Positions 43,250-54,000 of a DNA stretch of 64,000 nt are shown piece after piece (the stretch's first letter is position 1; every line of letters begins with the position of its first letter). The stretch comes from Massospora cicadina (taxonomy: Eukaryota; Entomophthoromycota; Entomophthoromycetes; Entomophthorales; Entomophthoraceae): positions 1 to 64,000 of the forward strand of contig JAKSZP010013348.1 of the NCBI GenBank assembly GCA_022478985.1, given 5' to 3'. The translations under genes and the position numbers were made by a program. The notes under the pieces are model-generated. The model made no database searches. It was not told the DNA's origin and saw nothing but the letters and a program-made list of their open reading frames with translations.

Positions 43250-44430
43250 GGGCCCTTGTCCCAAATCCTTAGTGGCTGCTGGCTCCTTGGCAGTGCACAG
43301 CAAAATACACTTCTTCTCCACAATGATAACAGACCTTTTCCTTCTTGTTCAACTGTCTCAATTATTCGGGCTTATTCCCCAGCATGGTTCAATTTTTCGC
43401 CTCCTTATCTCCTTCGTTTCCCTTTGTGGGATTCTGATTTTGTACTGGGTTGGAATTAAAGCTTCTATTTGTGGCATCAAATGTTGCTCCCAAAATCTTC
43501 AAGTTATCTACCATTTGCGAGGTAGTGATTTTTTGTTGCAAACACGGAAGACATCATGTGATGCAAATTCTGATAGGGCTGAATGGCCGCCTGAAAGGCG
43601 ATTATAGCATCAAAGTCATCCTATATTTTTGCTCTGGCCATGATCTGCTACACCTAGAAAAACTGATCCGCGAAGCTAGCTATAGATTCATCTTTATGAA
43701 ACTGGATCCCCATAGATTCCTGCTTGCGTTTTGACACTCATGTTGGACTCCCAAACTCTTTCATGATGGCCGCCTTTGCCTCAGCATAAAACCAGCTGTC
43801 CTCCTCTATGCGAGGTAACACTAAGTTTTGAAAGTCGTGTCTAGGTAATTCATGACTGTCAACGCCTTATGATGATCCCCATAGCCATTAATGGTCTTTT
43901 CAAACAGTCATAAAAACGCTGGGGTGTTATTCCAATGGAACGGTGGCAATTTTGGCGTTGCCCTAAATTCCTCCAAGTTATATCTGGCCAATTCTCTCGG
44001 TTCAGCTACTCAGCTAACTTGAGGAGTGACTTCAGGCATCATCTTCAATATAGCAGCAAATTTGGGCAGCATGTTTCTTAGGATATTTGACTTCCCAAGT
44101 ATTATGAAGGGACTTCTTTCTTCAGCATTGCTTGCTATATTGGGCTCACAAGCACATCTATGAGCTTTAAGTTCCTCCATTTGTTTTATCAATCTTTTTT
44201 TATCCACACCAAAATTTTTTAAATGAATGCAATCCACCTCTCGCTCCATTTTCAGGTATAAGACCTCTTGAATGAGGTCCCATTCTTTCTTCTTCAACGA
44301 GGTCACTTTGCCAATTAACTTGTTCCTAAAGCTGGCTACATTCTCTGTTCCTTTTTCCCCTTAGAGACTTATTTTTCCAAAGTCTTCAAATTCCCGATGG
44401 TCAACTGAGTTTATAAGCATTCAGGTTTAC
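43250..44430 (-). pseudogene. Gypsy-D gag with CCHC-type knuckle
   Basis: The structural protein of the particle. The minus strand has a charged N-terminal part (44306-44010; KKRLIKQMEELKAH), a capsid-like region (about 43800-43520; AEAKAAIMKEFGSP, IQFHKDESIASFADQFF, AIIAFQAAIQPYQNLHHMMS) and a knuckle KVCYHCGEEVYFAVHCQ (about 43340-43288), where the usual His is replaced by Tyr. It needs several frame changes. Confidence 0.75.
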
Positions 44431-44504
44431 AGTGTCAAACTCAGTCCTAAGTTTGCATACATTTCCTCTTTGTATGACATGAAAATATATTATTCACTCA
44501 GCTA

Positions 44505-44522
44505 CCCCTGTAGTGAAAACCA
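44505..44522 (-). other. Putative primer-binding site of Gypsy-D
   Basis: Read on the minus strand, TGGTTTTCACTACAGGGG lies three bases inside the 5' LTR end. A TGG-led sequence here fits a tRNA primer with a CCA end. The tRNA is not identified. Confidence 0.5.
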
Positions 44523-44525
44523 ACT

Positions 44526-45649
44526 TGAAAAAATTAACTTTGGTTGTTATCAGCAAGCAACCCAGTAACCTTTTTACTGTACAGGTTTGGTTTCCTTGTG
44601 CACTTCGTCACATTGTATAGGATGAATTATTAATTGATAAAAGTATGGAGACTATTATCTGTAGTTGAGTATAAATTATATTTCAGCCCAACACTCGGCC
44701 AGTATTCCTGATTAAAACTCATGAAGTTGTACTTGTAGGGATTCATTCCCTATGCTCTTGTCCACCCAATCTTCGCTGAGATACCCTGGTACAGTTTCTT
44801 TCAGCCCAACACACAGTTGGCAGTTATCCCTGATTGTGGCTCCTTCTTCTCTAGGTTCCCTCTCGGATCTTTACTCTTCTCTCTGAGAGTCTTCCAACTC
44901 TTGCCCTCTGCAATAATATCCTTGAGACAGAACAACACAATAGAAGCTGATAATAGGTTAACTATATATTGAATGGATCCTAGTACTGTAAACACTTGTA
45001 ACTAATGTTTTTCTTTTATTTTTATCCTAGGGAATATATATAGTGGGGAATTCGGCTGTCTAACCCTCAGTTGACACCTCTTCAATGAAATAGCAGCCAT
45101 TGCCATTGAATCACCCATCCTCATCTTGGCAGCGATGGTCTTCCTTATCCTGATTAGGATTCCATTATTGGACATTCTTGAGACCTCAAACAGAAAGAGT
45201 CAAAACGCGTCCTTAATGTTTTCCTCTTGATCCAAGCGAACCAACTATATTTGGCTAGCGACCTGCTTAGGTAATGGGACTTTTTACCCATTACGACAGG
45301 TCACTCACCAACCAATTGATTTTCTAGTTGCAGGCGGCATCACTCGCCTCACAACTTGCTATTCATTCCCAATCAGTTGTTGATGAAAGCCAACTGATCC
45401 CATTCAGTACACCTGATAGTTAATAACTATCAGATGCCCTTATTAGGTTGGCAACTTTGCACGATGAGATCTCAAGTATTCATCTGGATTGATCCCCAAC
45501 AGCTAATAACAGGCAAATATCCCAAAATCCCCAAATGTAGTTACTCCAAAACTCAGGCCAACCGATTTTTCAATTCACTTCGCCTCAGGGAATTTTCCCC
45601 TACCAATACCAGGTAAAATAGCAGGCTGGGAATATGGGCAAAAATCCCA
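44526..45649 (-). repeat. Gypsy-D LTR (5' LTR in element sense)
   Basis: Partner of 38831-39954. It starts TGAAAAAATTAACTTTGG and ends CAAAAATCCCA on the plus strand. The last few bases differ from the other LTR, which leaves the TSD uncertain. Confidence 0.9.
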
Positions 45650-45779
45650 TAAAACCTTATAAAATTACATGTACAATTAAAAATAAAGCTTTTTTCTTTT
45701 TGATTCTATCTTTCTTTTACTTCAATAGCTAAAATCAAAGCTTGAGTCAGATTTTATAAAAATACAAAAAAAAGCTTGA

Positions 45780-47584
45780 ATGAGCCAAAACTTATCAAAG
45801 TTAATGCAATTGACGCCTGCTGCGACCGCTTGGGGTGGTGATGCACCACCATCTGGCATCTTTCAGCTGCCACCAAAGCGCACCTGGGCTGGCTTTGCTA
45901 GCCCTCCTAATGCTACTGGGCTTATTTGTCCTTTTGGGACTTGGCCCACCACTTTGTAAGCTCCCAAGTGGTGCTCCGGAGCCCTTTGGTGCCCCATGGA
46001 GCAATTTCATTTCAGCCTCTAATTTAAATATGGATATCTTTTCATATTCAAGCGCAGCCATCATTGAGATGGCATGGTAATTTTTAAATCTGCTGGCTAT
46101 ATTGACTTCTGCCCATTTAAGTGGTTTTTATCTTGGCTTTCATTCAGAAGCTGATCTAGTGCAGCATCTAAGCTGCTGATAATTTAAACAAAAACCCCAC
46201 TCCCGCTGTTCACATGCAGCTCCTGGATGAGGCCACTTTGGTGGTCAAGTTTTCTGGATAGAGATTGTTTCTCTCCCTAAACGCCTTTATTACCAACTGA
46301 CAAAGGGTTTAATAATATACAGCGCAGACCCTATCTTGCAGTTTGTGGTTCCCTATGGGGCGGGTCAGATGGCAGGGCCTCACACCTTTGAGATGATCTT
46401 CCCTTTCCATTGTGAACCACCTTGTAATTCCCCCCTCATGGTGATCAGATATGCACCTGATTACTCTTTATGGGCACGTGTCAAAACGGCCATGCCATAT
46501 GCCCCTTGTGCCTCAAATTAAATCATTCAAAGCGTAAATGCCCCACGGCTTCCACCTTCATTATTTCCGCTGCTCCTCCTTATGGCGTTAGACCAGCTGC
46601 TGCATCACCTATTTTTTCCAAGTGGGGCATAATCCTCCCGCCCCCACCCTTGGCTAATTCTGGAGCTGTTTCCAAAGCAGCAGCCAATCAAAAATTTTTA
46701 TACTTTTAAAAACTCATTGGAATTCTGAAACCTGAGCTGATGGCTGAAAAATTTTAGCTGAGATGCTGTGGTCAACTTTTTGCAGCCAATCAAGATCCGC
46801 CACTCCACCAACTCTGAGGGTGGCCTAGCATTAGAGGATTTAAATCATTCAAAGTGCTTAAATGGATTGATAATACAGATTATCTTTATAATGTCTGTCT
46901 AATTTTGCCTTGAAGTAATTTTTTTAAATCCTCACAATTTGCGTTCCCGCATTTTTAAAATAATAACGGTTTCTCTAATCGTTAAAAAATCAACAAATGG
47001 GTGTAGAAGCAGCAGCTGCTCTAGCCAACACTCTCCTCTGCCAACATTTCCATGGGGCGATGGAACCCCTTGTTAAGGGTATTCCCATCCTAAATTTCCC
47101 CTCTGATTTTGATGAGGAAGCAGTTTATAAAAGTTGAGGAACTCGGCTTTGGATCAAGCTACGCTTGCATCAATGCAGCAAAAACTTCTCTGTTTGACCC
47201 TAATTATCCCCAAACCCACCAGCGCGTCAAGTCTTTCAATTTTGATCTTGCTCACATCACTTTCATTGAGCATCAACTTACTCAATATGTTGAGGCGATG
47301 GACACCGCTGGCCTTCTTAAAAAAGAAAACTTACAACTATACCTCCTTATGCCACTTCGCTGATGCCCCAACCCCTATGCTGTATGCCATGGTCCGCCAG
47401 CTAAAGCGGTCGCCAGACAAAAGTTTCCCCAAAGCTTCCTCACCTTCTTTTATGGCTTCTTAGGCTGATTACTTAGGGGCTATATTAGGAATTTTTTTTC
47501 TAATTATCCCTTTATTTGGCTCATTCACAAATAAAGATGCATGGCAGATCCCCTTTTTGGTTTGGGCACCACTAGTGCTAAAAA
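45780..47584 (+). mobile_element. ORF1-only LINE derivative, copy 3
   Basis: A 1.8-kb plus-strand unit with an ORF1-type coding region and no endonuclease or RT. It ends in GGGCACCACTAGTGCTAAAA, the same 3' end as copies 2 and 4. Possible target duplications around AAAAAGCT on each side are too short and variable to trust. The left end is placed where similarity to copies 1 and 2 begins. Confidence 0.65.
45830..47560 (+). pseudogene. ORF1-type protein of copy 3
   Basis: In broken plus frames: an N-terminal alanine/proline-rich part; the RRM-like region (46040-46280); the block DPILQFVVPYGAGQMAGPHT (about 46328-46387); a Cys-rich knuckle AICPLCLKLNHSKRKCPTA (about 46497-46553) with full CCHC spacing; a Pro/Ala linker; and the C-terminal domain (about 47050-47460) with YACINAAKTSLFDPNYPQTH, then KSFNFDLAHITFIEHQLTQY. 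The last part shows ADAPTPMLYAMV. It is the best source, with copy 4, for the C-terminal domain, which I do not recognise. Confidence 0.65.
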
Positions 47585-48127
47585 GCTCTTTGTTTAGGTT
47601 CACCTAATTTCCAGGTGTTATCATTGGGACGATCCTCAACTTGGAATTCTTACCCTGTTGATACCATTAAAGAGTGAGAGTTTAGTTTTAATTTATTGGA
47701 AATTTATAAATTAAATTTTACGCTGGTCCTCAAGTGTTACTCTCAAGACTTTACCCAACTTTCTGGAGATTCACTCCTATTTTTAGCCCAAAATCCAATA
47801 TCACCTTGTATAATTGTGTGAATTAAAGGAACTGTACTGAATCCGCACCTCAGCATGTAGCACAAACTAGGTGCCAGAGCCTTGATGAATTCAGTGATCC
47901 AGTGGACTAAGCACTGATGAAATTCTCAAGTAAAAGAGGCTAGTTTGGCTTTAGGACTTGATCCAGAGGCTCAGTGGTGAGCTTAGGATATGGTGTTCAG
48001 TGGACTTCATCAATGGTCGAGGGTGGTTGACTTGTTTAACACTATACTTCATTTGATTGGGCTTAACCAATGAGTATAACCAGTATTGGAGAAGGTCATA
48101 ACATGTTTACCATTATTGGATGGAGGC
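47585..48127. other. Stretch without recognised features
   Basis: No coding motif or repeat was recognised between the 3' end of ORF1-only copy 3 and repeat R2. Confidence 0.4.
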
Positions 48128-48426
48128 AGTACTTCAATTTAGGTTTATGTCACTGGTGTTTGGGACTTAAATTTCCATTTTATCAGATTTCTGCCAGATG
48201 CGCTCGCTGGCTTTAAAGCTGGGAAATCCATATGAGTGGCTGACTGCAGGAGGCTATGGTCAGCTAAAAGGACAGGAGCTTCTTTAGACGCAGAGATGGA
48301 CGAGAATTTGTTAATTGGAATAAACAAGAACTTAGTTGAAATAAGAAATATAATATATTCTTCTGAAACTACTTTATTGAGAATAGTACAGTACTATTTA
48401 TAAAACATTTAAAAAGTAAAAGGGGA
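48128..48426 (+). repeat. Repeat R2 copy 1, left part, ending in the LINE-2 TSD
   Basis: Aligns with 63530-63820: shared TGGCTGACTGCAGGAG, TTTAGACGCAGAGATGGA and ACAGTACTATTTATA. The minus strand of both copies has related short frames with SLLQSAT and GFPAL/DFPAL, so it may be coding on that strand. The last 16 bases, AAAAAGTAAAAGGGGA (48411-48426), are the left TSD of LINE-2. Confidence 0.65.
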
Positions 48427-48673
48427 GCTTTTCTTTCCTGTTACTATCACCTTTAGTAACATGATTTTATGCAACTTCTCCGAGATTGACAATCAACCAG
48501 GAATATGAGCAAATTTGTACTCAACAATACCAGTTGGGCAAAAGTGGCCAGCACAAAAGGCCCAAAGCCCTCCCAACCCGCCGGGAAAAATGCCCCAGTG
48601 GAATGTTGACACACCCTTCCACCAAAAAGGGTGAGTACAGCGCCGCACCCAGAGTTTTGCAATTCCTGCAAAA

Positions 48674-49702
48674 ATGGGCGCATATACTAAAATAGAACAC
48701 TCCCAACCCCTGTCATCCCTTGAGAACAGCCTTAGAATTATGGTCAGCGATACTTCATTTGAATCAAGGGAAAAAATGGGGGAGGCCTTCTCTGCAACTT
48801 TCCCAAACACTGTCTCAGTAAATTATAAAAATTTACATAGAGGATGGGTGGATGTCAGGTTCATGTCCGCGGAAGAAGCGGTGGAAGCAGCAAAAATTGT
48901 ATTCTCCATAAAGATTAACAATGAAGACCCACCATCCACACAGTGCGCACATGATGGAATGAGGCAAACTGACCTATTCATTATATTTGACTGACTCCTG
49001 AACACCGTGCACCATGATATCCTCGCAGATGAGCTCTGCGGGGGCCTCAAAGGTTATGGCATAATCAAACAGTTTGAATTCAAGAAATTCCCCCTCCTGC
49101 CCCACTTGTTTACAGGGAAGGCAATAGCCATTATAGAACCCGATCAGGACGTGGTAGAGGATATCACCCTCATTTCCCACATGGTGACCATCAACCTCCC
49201 CAATGGCAGCATATCTCGCCCCTTCCATATCACACTAGAACACACCCCACCTATCTGTGAATTCTGCTCAGCTATAGGCCACAAAGACCACGTGTGCCCC
49301 GTCAAGTGTGGGATTGAAGCACCGGAATTTTGTGAGGACAATATGGATGAAACAAGCCCAACTTTTGGCAAAATTAAGGACTCCACTTTCGCCTTCTATT
49401 GGGGTGAAAAAGCTGATGTCACTTTGGTCAAGCCCATTTCACACAAGGACTGCCATCATGCACAGACCACCTGCAAGCAGGCTGCGAGTTCCGCCGAGAC
49501 CCAAACCCACACCATAACTTCCCCAGAACAGATTCAGGTGGATGCCATGGCAGCTCAGCGGAATGACCAATCAGATTCCCCACATATAACCCAACGTAAC
49601 CAAAACAATGAACTTTTGGACACAACCAATCAAACACCTCCAACCAAGTGGGAGCATATCTACCTTGCACCACTGTGGATCCTCCCAGCCAATCATGTGT
49701 GA
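48674..49702 (+). pseudogene. LINE-2 ORF1 (DUF4283-like domain and CCHC knuckle)
   Basis: The RNA-binding protein of the element. Frame 48674-48994 covers an N-terminal domain with NLHRGWVDVRFMSAEEAVEA, resembling the DUF4283/RRM-like domain of LINE ORF1 proteins. It stops at FIIFD. A second frame (49007-49702) continues with LADELCGGLKGYGIIKQFEF, KAIAIIEPDQDVVEDI and the full knuckle PPICEFCSAIGHKDHVCP (CX2CX4HX4C, about 49249-49302), then a Gln/Thr-rich tail. One stop or frameshift near 48990-49010 separates the halves. The layout of LxxELxxGLxxYG followed by a knuckle is shared with the ORF1-only family. Confidence 0.8.
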
Positions 49703-49989
49703 TAAGCGATGATATGGAAGACCATTTCAGCCAATCACATTGTGACAACACTTATGCACAAAACCCAACCACCCCAACTCCTAGTTTCTGCCCATCAAAC
49801 CCACAGGCAAGTGGCAAAATTTTTCGCTGATGGGGCAAAAGCCAACCCATGCCAGACCCAAATTCCGCGGAGTAATCCGAGCCAGAAGAAACTAAACAAA
49901 TCCAGTACTGAGACTGCCGACCATCAAACTGGAACCAATATGGCTAATTGGCCCCATACTCACAGTATGACCCGTGATAAGGAACTGGG

Positions 49990-50850
49990 TGACCTCAGTG
50001 GATCACCCCCAGTGTTCCTGATGTGTGGGCTACCACAATCAGCATAGGGACACTAGACATCGCGGGAGCCAAGGCCCCCATGTCCCAGGCCAAAAAAATG
50101 GCTTTTCTGCACAATATCCCCGTGGACATCTTGGCCATCCAAGAACCCCACTGTCCACCAGGGGAGGAGGAGTCATGGTCAACCATGCTCCTTCCAGCCA
50201 AATCCTTTTGGACATACCACTGTGGGGTGGTAATTCAAACAAATTGTGACCCTCCAGTAAATATCTGAAGCACATCCTCCCACCTGGAGGGATGGCTGCT
50301 CCTAGCAGACCTCGAGTGGAATGGAAAAATTTTACCGTGGCATGTGTATATGCCCCAAATGATCTGAATGACCGCCAAATTTTTTTCTACAATATCCTCC
50401 CAATCTCTTTCCCTAAGGCAACGTTTTTTGCGGGAAATTTTAACTGCTGGCTTAACACCAATACCAACAGCTGGCCCAAGTTTAAGGCTATACCCCACAG
50501 CCACACAGAATTACGCATACTAAAGGCAACGCTGGGCCTATGTGGCACCATTCCCAAACAAGCCCCCACCCTGGCCAACATGATGAGGCCCCACCACAAT
50601 AATAACCAGCTGGTCTCAATGACCTAGATTGACCTGATGCTCGCCCCTATAGACTTATGGCACCGAGTATCAGACTTTACAACTACAATTGTTCCTTTCT
50701 CCAACCACCGGATGGTCTTGATAGCATTATCATCCTCAGAAAATACAAAAAGCCACCAACCTGGCACATAGTTCACCCGAGCACCTTCCATCTTCTGGAG
50801 CTTAAACTTTGGATTGAGACGGTGCTAACAACACAGCAAGAAAGATGAAC
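49990..50850 (+). pseudogene. LINE-2 ORF2 endonuclease domain
   Basis: APE-type endonuclease that starts target-primed reverse transcription. Blocks: GTLDIAGAKAPMSQAKKMAF and VDILAIQEPHCPP (about 50050-50160) with the QE metal ligand; VACVYAPND (50337-50363); FFAGNFNCWLN (about 50425-50457), matching GDxN with Asp changed to Asn-Phe context; IDLMLAPIDLWHRVSDF and VPFSNHRMVLIAL (about 50627-50725), where the usual SDH has become SNH. Frames change three or more times. Confidence 0.8.
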
Positions 50851-51178
50851 ACCCACGTGAACCCTATCGCCAAGTGGAAAATATTCAAGGCTCGTGCAAC
50901 CAAGAAAGCCTGCCACCTGAACTCCAGAAAACAGCCGTGATGTCCGCGACAATCAACAAGGCTATCAGACAGCTTCAACACTTAGAAAACAACACACCTC
51001 GCGAGGGATACACCCCCCAATGGGGCCACTATGGTTCCAACTATCCACACAGGTAAACTCCCTCTTTAAAAAACACCAGCATTACACTGATCTATGCTAC
51101 AGAAAAAACACATTTTATCTGGAGAAGCTCACATGGCCCAATTTTCCACCATTTTAAACCAATTTCAACTTTGGCGAC

Positions 51179-53109
51179 TTGCACACAGGTCCACTTAGCA
51201 GTGACACACTGGCATCCACACCATCAGAAATATTGGCTGACTTACACCGATTTTACACCGACCTGTACATGGCGGATTTTGCATCACCTAGAGAAAATGA
51301 AAATTTTTTATCATCCGCTAATATTGACACTATAGCTGGTCAATCAGACCTTGTAGCACCCATCACTAAAGATGAACTATGAGAGGTGACAAGATTAACC
51401 CCACGCAACAAATGCCTTGGGCCTGATGGCCTACCATATGAATTTTTCAAAAGTTATTTTGAATATATTGCACCAATACTACTGACAACTATGAATAAGT
51501 GCCTGGAAGACACATCCCTACTACCTGGCTGCCAAGACGCATATGTGGTCACACTCTTCAAAAAAGAAGACCACGCAGACCTAAACAACTGGCGTCCAAT
51601 CGCTCTCAACAATACCAACACCAAATTACTAACTAATATCCTAGCCAAACGTCTGGGTTACATTGCTCAGACAGCCCTCTCCCCCCATCAGTTTGGCTTC
51701 ATCCAAAATCGCTCAATTTGGGATAACATCCACAAAATAGACATCATCTGCCAAGCTAACCTCACAGGCGCCCTTGCCTTCCTGGACCAAAAGAAAGCAT
51801 ATGACCAAGTGCACTGGGGTTACCTAGAACAGTGTCTAAAGGCTTTCAACCTACCACCCCGCTTTATAAACTGGGCGCTCCTCTTAACGCGCTCAGCCAG
51901 GTTTGCAATCAGAGGCCCAGGCTTCCTAACCGAAACCATCACCCCCAAAGGGGCCTTAAACAAGGTGACCCGCTTAGCCCACTACTATACAATTTTACTC
52001 TTGACCCCCTCCTCCGCATTGCAAACTCAAAGCTCACTGGAATCAGGTTGGAGGGACAACTATCAACCAAAATGCTAGCCTTTGCTGACGACTGCGTTGT
52101 TGGAGTCTCAAGAAATAGGGATGCCAGGGCGATTGAGCGCATTATTCACCAGTATGAGTCAGTAAGTAACGCCATGCTGAACAAACAGAAAACAGAGGTA
52201 ATTGTAATGGGCAAATTCAGTTTGAACTGGGACCCACCCTCCCACCACCACACAAACCAAACAACCACAAAACAACGATCTAAGCCAGTAAAACCACTGT
52301 GTTTACCCTTTGCACACCACCCCGCCACCAACCCAGTCCATCATCTGGGCATATGGCTCGAAGCTGGTGGATATGCACTTGACACCATCGAAACCAACAT
52401 TTTGGACAACATCACAAAAAGAATGACATGTATGCGGAGGAGTAAAGCTAGTTTAACTGGAAGAGTTGTGTTAGCCAACTCCCTGATCTTGTCAAAGTTA
52501 TGGTTTGCTGCCCACGTGTTTCCCTTTTCCGCCAACTTTACCAACGCAGTATACAAGCTTTTGCAGAACTGGCTATGGTCTGGATACCGCGCACCTCTCA
52601 GGCTGGAGACCATGTACGGCCTATGGAAGAAAGGCGGGATGGGGCTGCTCAACTTCATAGAAAGAGAAACGCAAATACTAGGCTCATGGGTAGCTCTCAC
52701 AACGTCACCCAACCCACCATCCCCCCACTGGGCTAAGGCAGCCCAAACCAACTTCTCAAGGGCACTACATCTGAGGTCCCCCTCCAACCCTGCAACTCTG
52801 ATGAAGTACCTTGCAACACATCAAACCGCCACTGGACCGCACAACACCAATTGTTATTTCAAACGCATCCTGTACAACCTAAGACAAGGGGATTGGAGCT
52901 TCTCCTATGCACAGCAATCTGCTGACATTCACCCTAAAACTGGTTGTGTGAAACTCCACAGGGGACAAACGGTGTCTAACGCGCCTGCCCCACTACCACC
53001 CTTTCCTATTTTCCAGATTGACTACCTAGACTACCAAGATGTCCCATATGACCTGCGCACCCAAAAGCAGGTGTGGGACCTCGTCACCTGCCCCCTCTTA
53101 TCCCCATAA
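51179..53109 (+). pseudogene. LINE-2 ORF2 reverse transcriptase
   Basis: Linker and RT. The first frame (51386-52078) has NKCLGPDGLPYEFFKSYF, NNWRPIALNNTNTKLLTNIL, FIQNRSIWDNIHKI and ALAFLDQKKAYDQVHWGYLE. A one-base shift at about 51950-51980 moves to the frame ending at 53109, with GLKQGDPLSPLLYNFTLDPL, MLAFADDCVVGVSRNRDA (FADD at 52081-52092), NKQKTEVIVMGKF, VHHLGIWLEAGGYAL and ASLTGRVVLANSLILSKLWF. Both catalytic Asp residues of FADD are present. One stop separates 51382 from 51386. Apart from these lesions it is long and well kept. Confidence 0.9.
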
Positions 53110-53609
53110 GTGTGATCCAAAGTATGGCGATACATGCGCCATACGTTTAGAACAGCTGACTGTACTTTCTCATTGTTCAGGACATGCGCCATCTGTGGCG
53201 GACCCAAAACACTAGCACACCGCCTGGAAGAGTGCCCGCCATCCGTGAATATATGGGCCAACGTGATGCACTTGTTTCAACAATCACCTACAACTGGATT
53301 CTGACTATCCAGCGATATCCTGGCACTCAGCATGGCCTCGCCTATCCCCCAGACACTAAGGGCTCTAATTGTGAGAATTGCAATATGGTCCATTCACAAA
53401 ATTACCCTCGACGCCTTCAACAGGATCCTCCACAATTTCAACCAAGCCATCATCAGGTTCCACAGCCATTTGGCCAACAACTTCAAGGCTTGCTGTTCGG
53501 CTCACACCAACACAAATGGAAGAAATGGATGGGCAACTGGATTCCAATCTGGTTCCTTCGCTATGACATTGAAAACCTCACAGTCTTCATAGGTGGTACA
53601 CCCTACTAG
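53110..53609 (+). pseudogene. LINE-2 ORF2 C-terminal zinc finger and tail
   Basis: After a stop at 53107-53109 the coding continues with RTCAICGGPKTLAHRLEECP (about 53178-53237), the zf-RVT type finger found behind RT in L1-like elements, then QTLRALIVRIAIWSIHKITL (53350-53409) and a Trp-rich end WIPIWFLRYDI. The same order occurs in LINE-1 and LINE-3. Confidence 0.8.
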
Positions 53610-53802
53610 CCCCTGAGCTGCCATGCCACTTAAGGTCTAGTCACCCACCACCCGTGGCCCCCCAGCCACACCCAAGTGTGCCAAGTCATATTTTTATTTC
53701 CTTTGTTTTGCGCTCTTTTCCCTTTTCTGTCTTCCGTTTTCCTCTTCCCTACAAATTGGATGTGTATGTCCCCTTTTTGGCCATCCTCATATAAATAAAA
53801 AT

Positions 53803-54000
53803 AAAAAGTAGAAGGGGATCATAATTCATTGTAATGGCAAAGAGGATTCCTCTGTCATTATTGTTTCCCATATGTTTTGTCCATTAAAGCATTTACCTGG
53901 AAAGTTAACTGAGCTTTTTTATCTCCTGGTGAAATTCTCATAGCTTAAAATTTAAATTAGCAATAATCTTAATTAGGATCTCTTCCAATGGTCTATATTT
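53803..54000 (+). repeat. Right TSD of LINE-2 and right part of repeat R2 copy 1
   Basis: 53803-53818 is the right TSD. R2 then continues: TTCATTGTAATGGCAAAGAG, ACCTGGAAAGTTAACTGAGC and CTCTTCCAATGGT match 63830-64000. The true right end is unknown because the other copy runs off the window. Confidence 0.7.

Larger units (their letters stand above)
38831..45649 (-). mobile_element. Gypsy-D, Ty3/Gypsy element lacking RNase H and integrase
   Basis: A 6.8-kb unit between two ~1.12-kb direct repeats that look about 98% identical. The minus strand holds gag with a zinc knuckle, protease, dUTPase-like domain and RT, then about 1.3 kb of unrecognised sequence where RNase H and integrase should be. 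A primer-binding site (44505-44522) and polypurine tract (39955-39969) are in place. The outer flanks ATAAC (38826-38830) and ATAAA (45649-45653) may be the TSD, but this needs the right LTR to end one base earlier. It appears to be among the youngest insertions here, yet is coding-defective. Confidence 0.85.
48427..53802 (+). mobile_element. LINE-2, L1-like non-LTR retrotransposon, near full length
   Basis: A 5.4-kb plus-strand element: ORF1 with an intact zinc knuckle, APE-type endonuclease, RT, C-terminal zinc finger, and an A-rich tail ATAAATAAAAATAAA before the right TSD. TSDs are AAAAAGTAAAAGGGGA (48411-48426) and AAAAAGTAGAAGGGGA (53803-53818), 15 of 16. The R2 copy at 63530-64000 has the site uninterrupted (AAAAGTAAAAGGGGAACATG), which fixes both ends. 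It is related to LINE-1 and LINE-3, but its 3' UTR differs. Confidence 0.92.

Noticed and set aside
38831..45649. Long near-identical direct repeats considered as a segmental duplication or CRISPR-like structure
   Set aside because: The repeats are 1.1 kb, have TG and CA ends, a polypurine tract and primer site, and flank Gypsy coding sequence, so they are LTRs.
45801..46064. 87-codon minus frame opposite ORF1-only copy 3
   Set aside because: The plus strand matches the other ORF1-only copies, so the minus frame is a shadow in GC-rich coding sequence.
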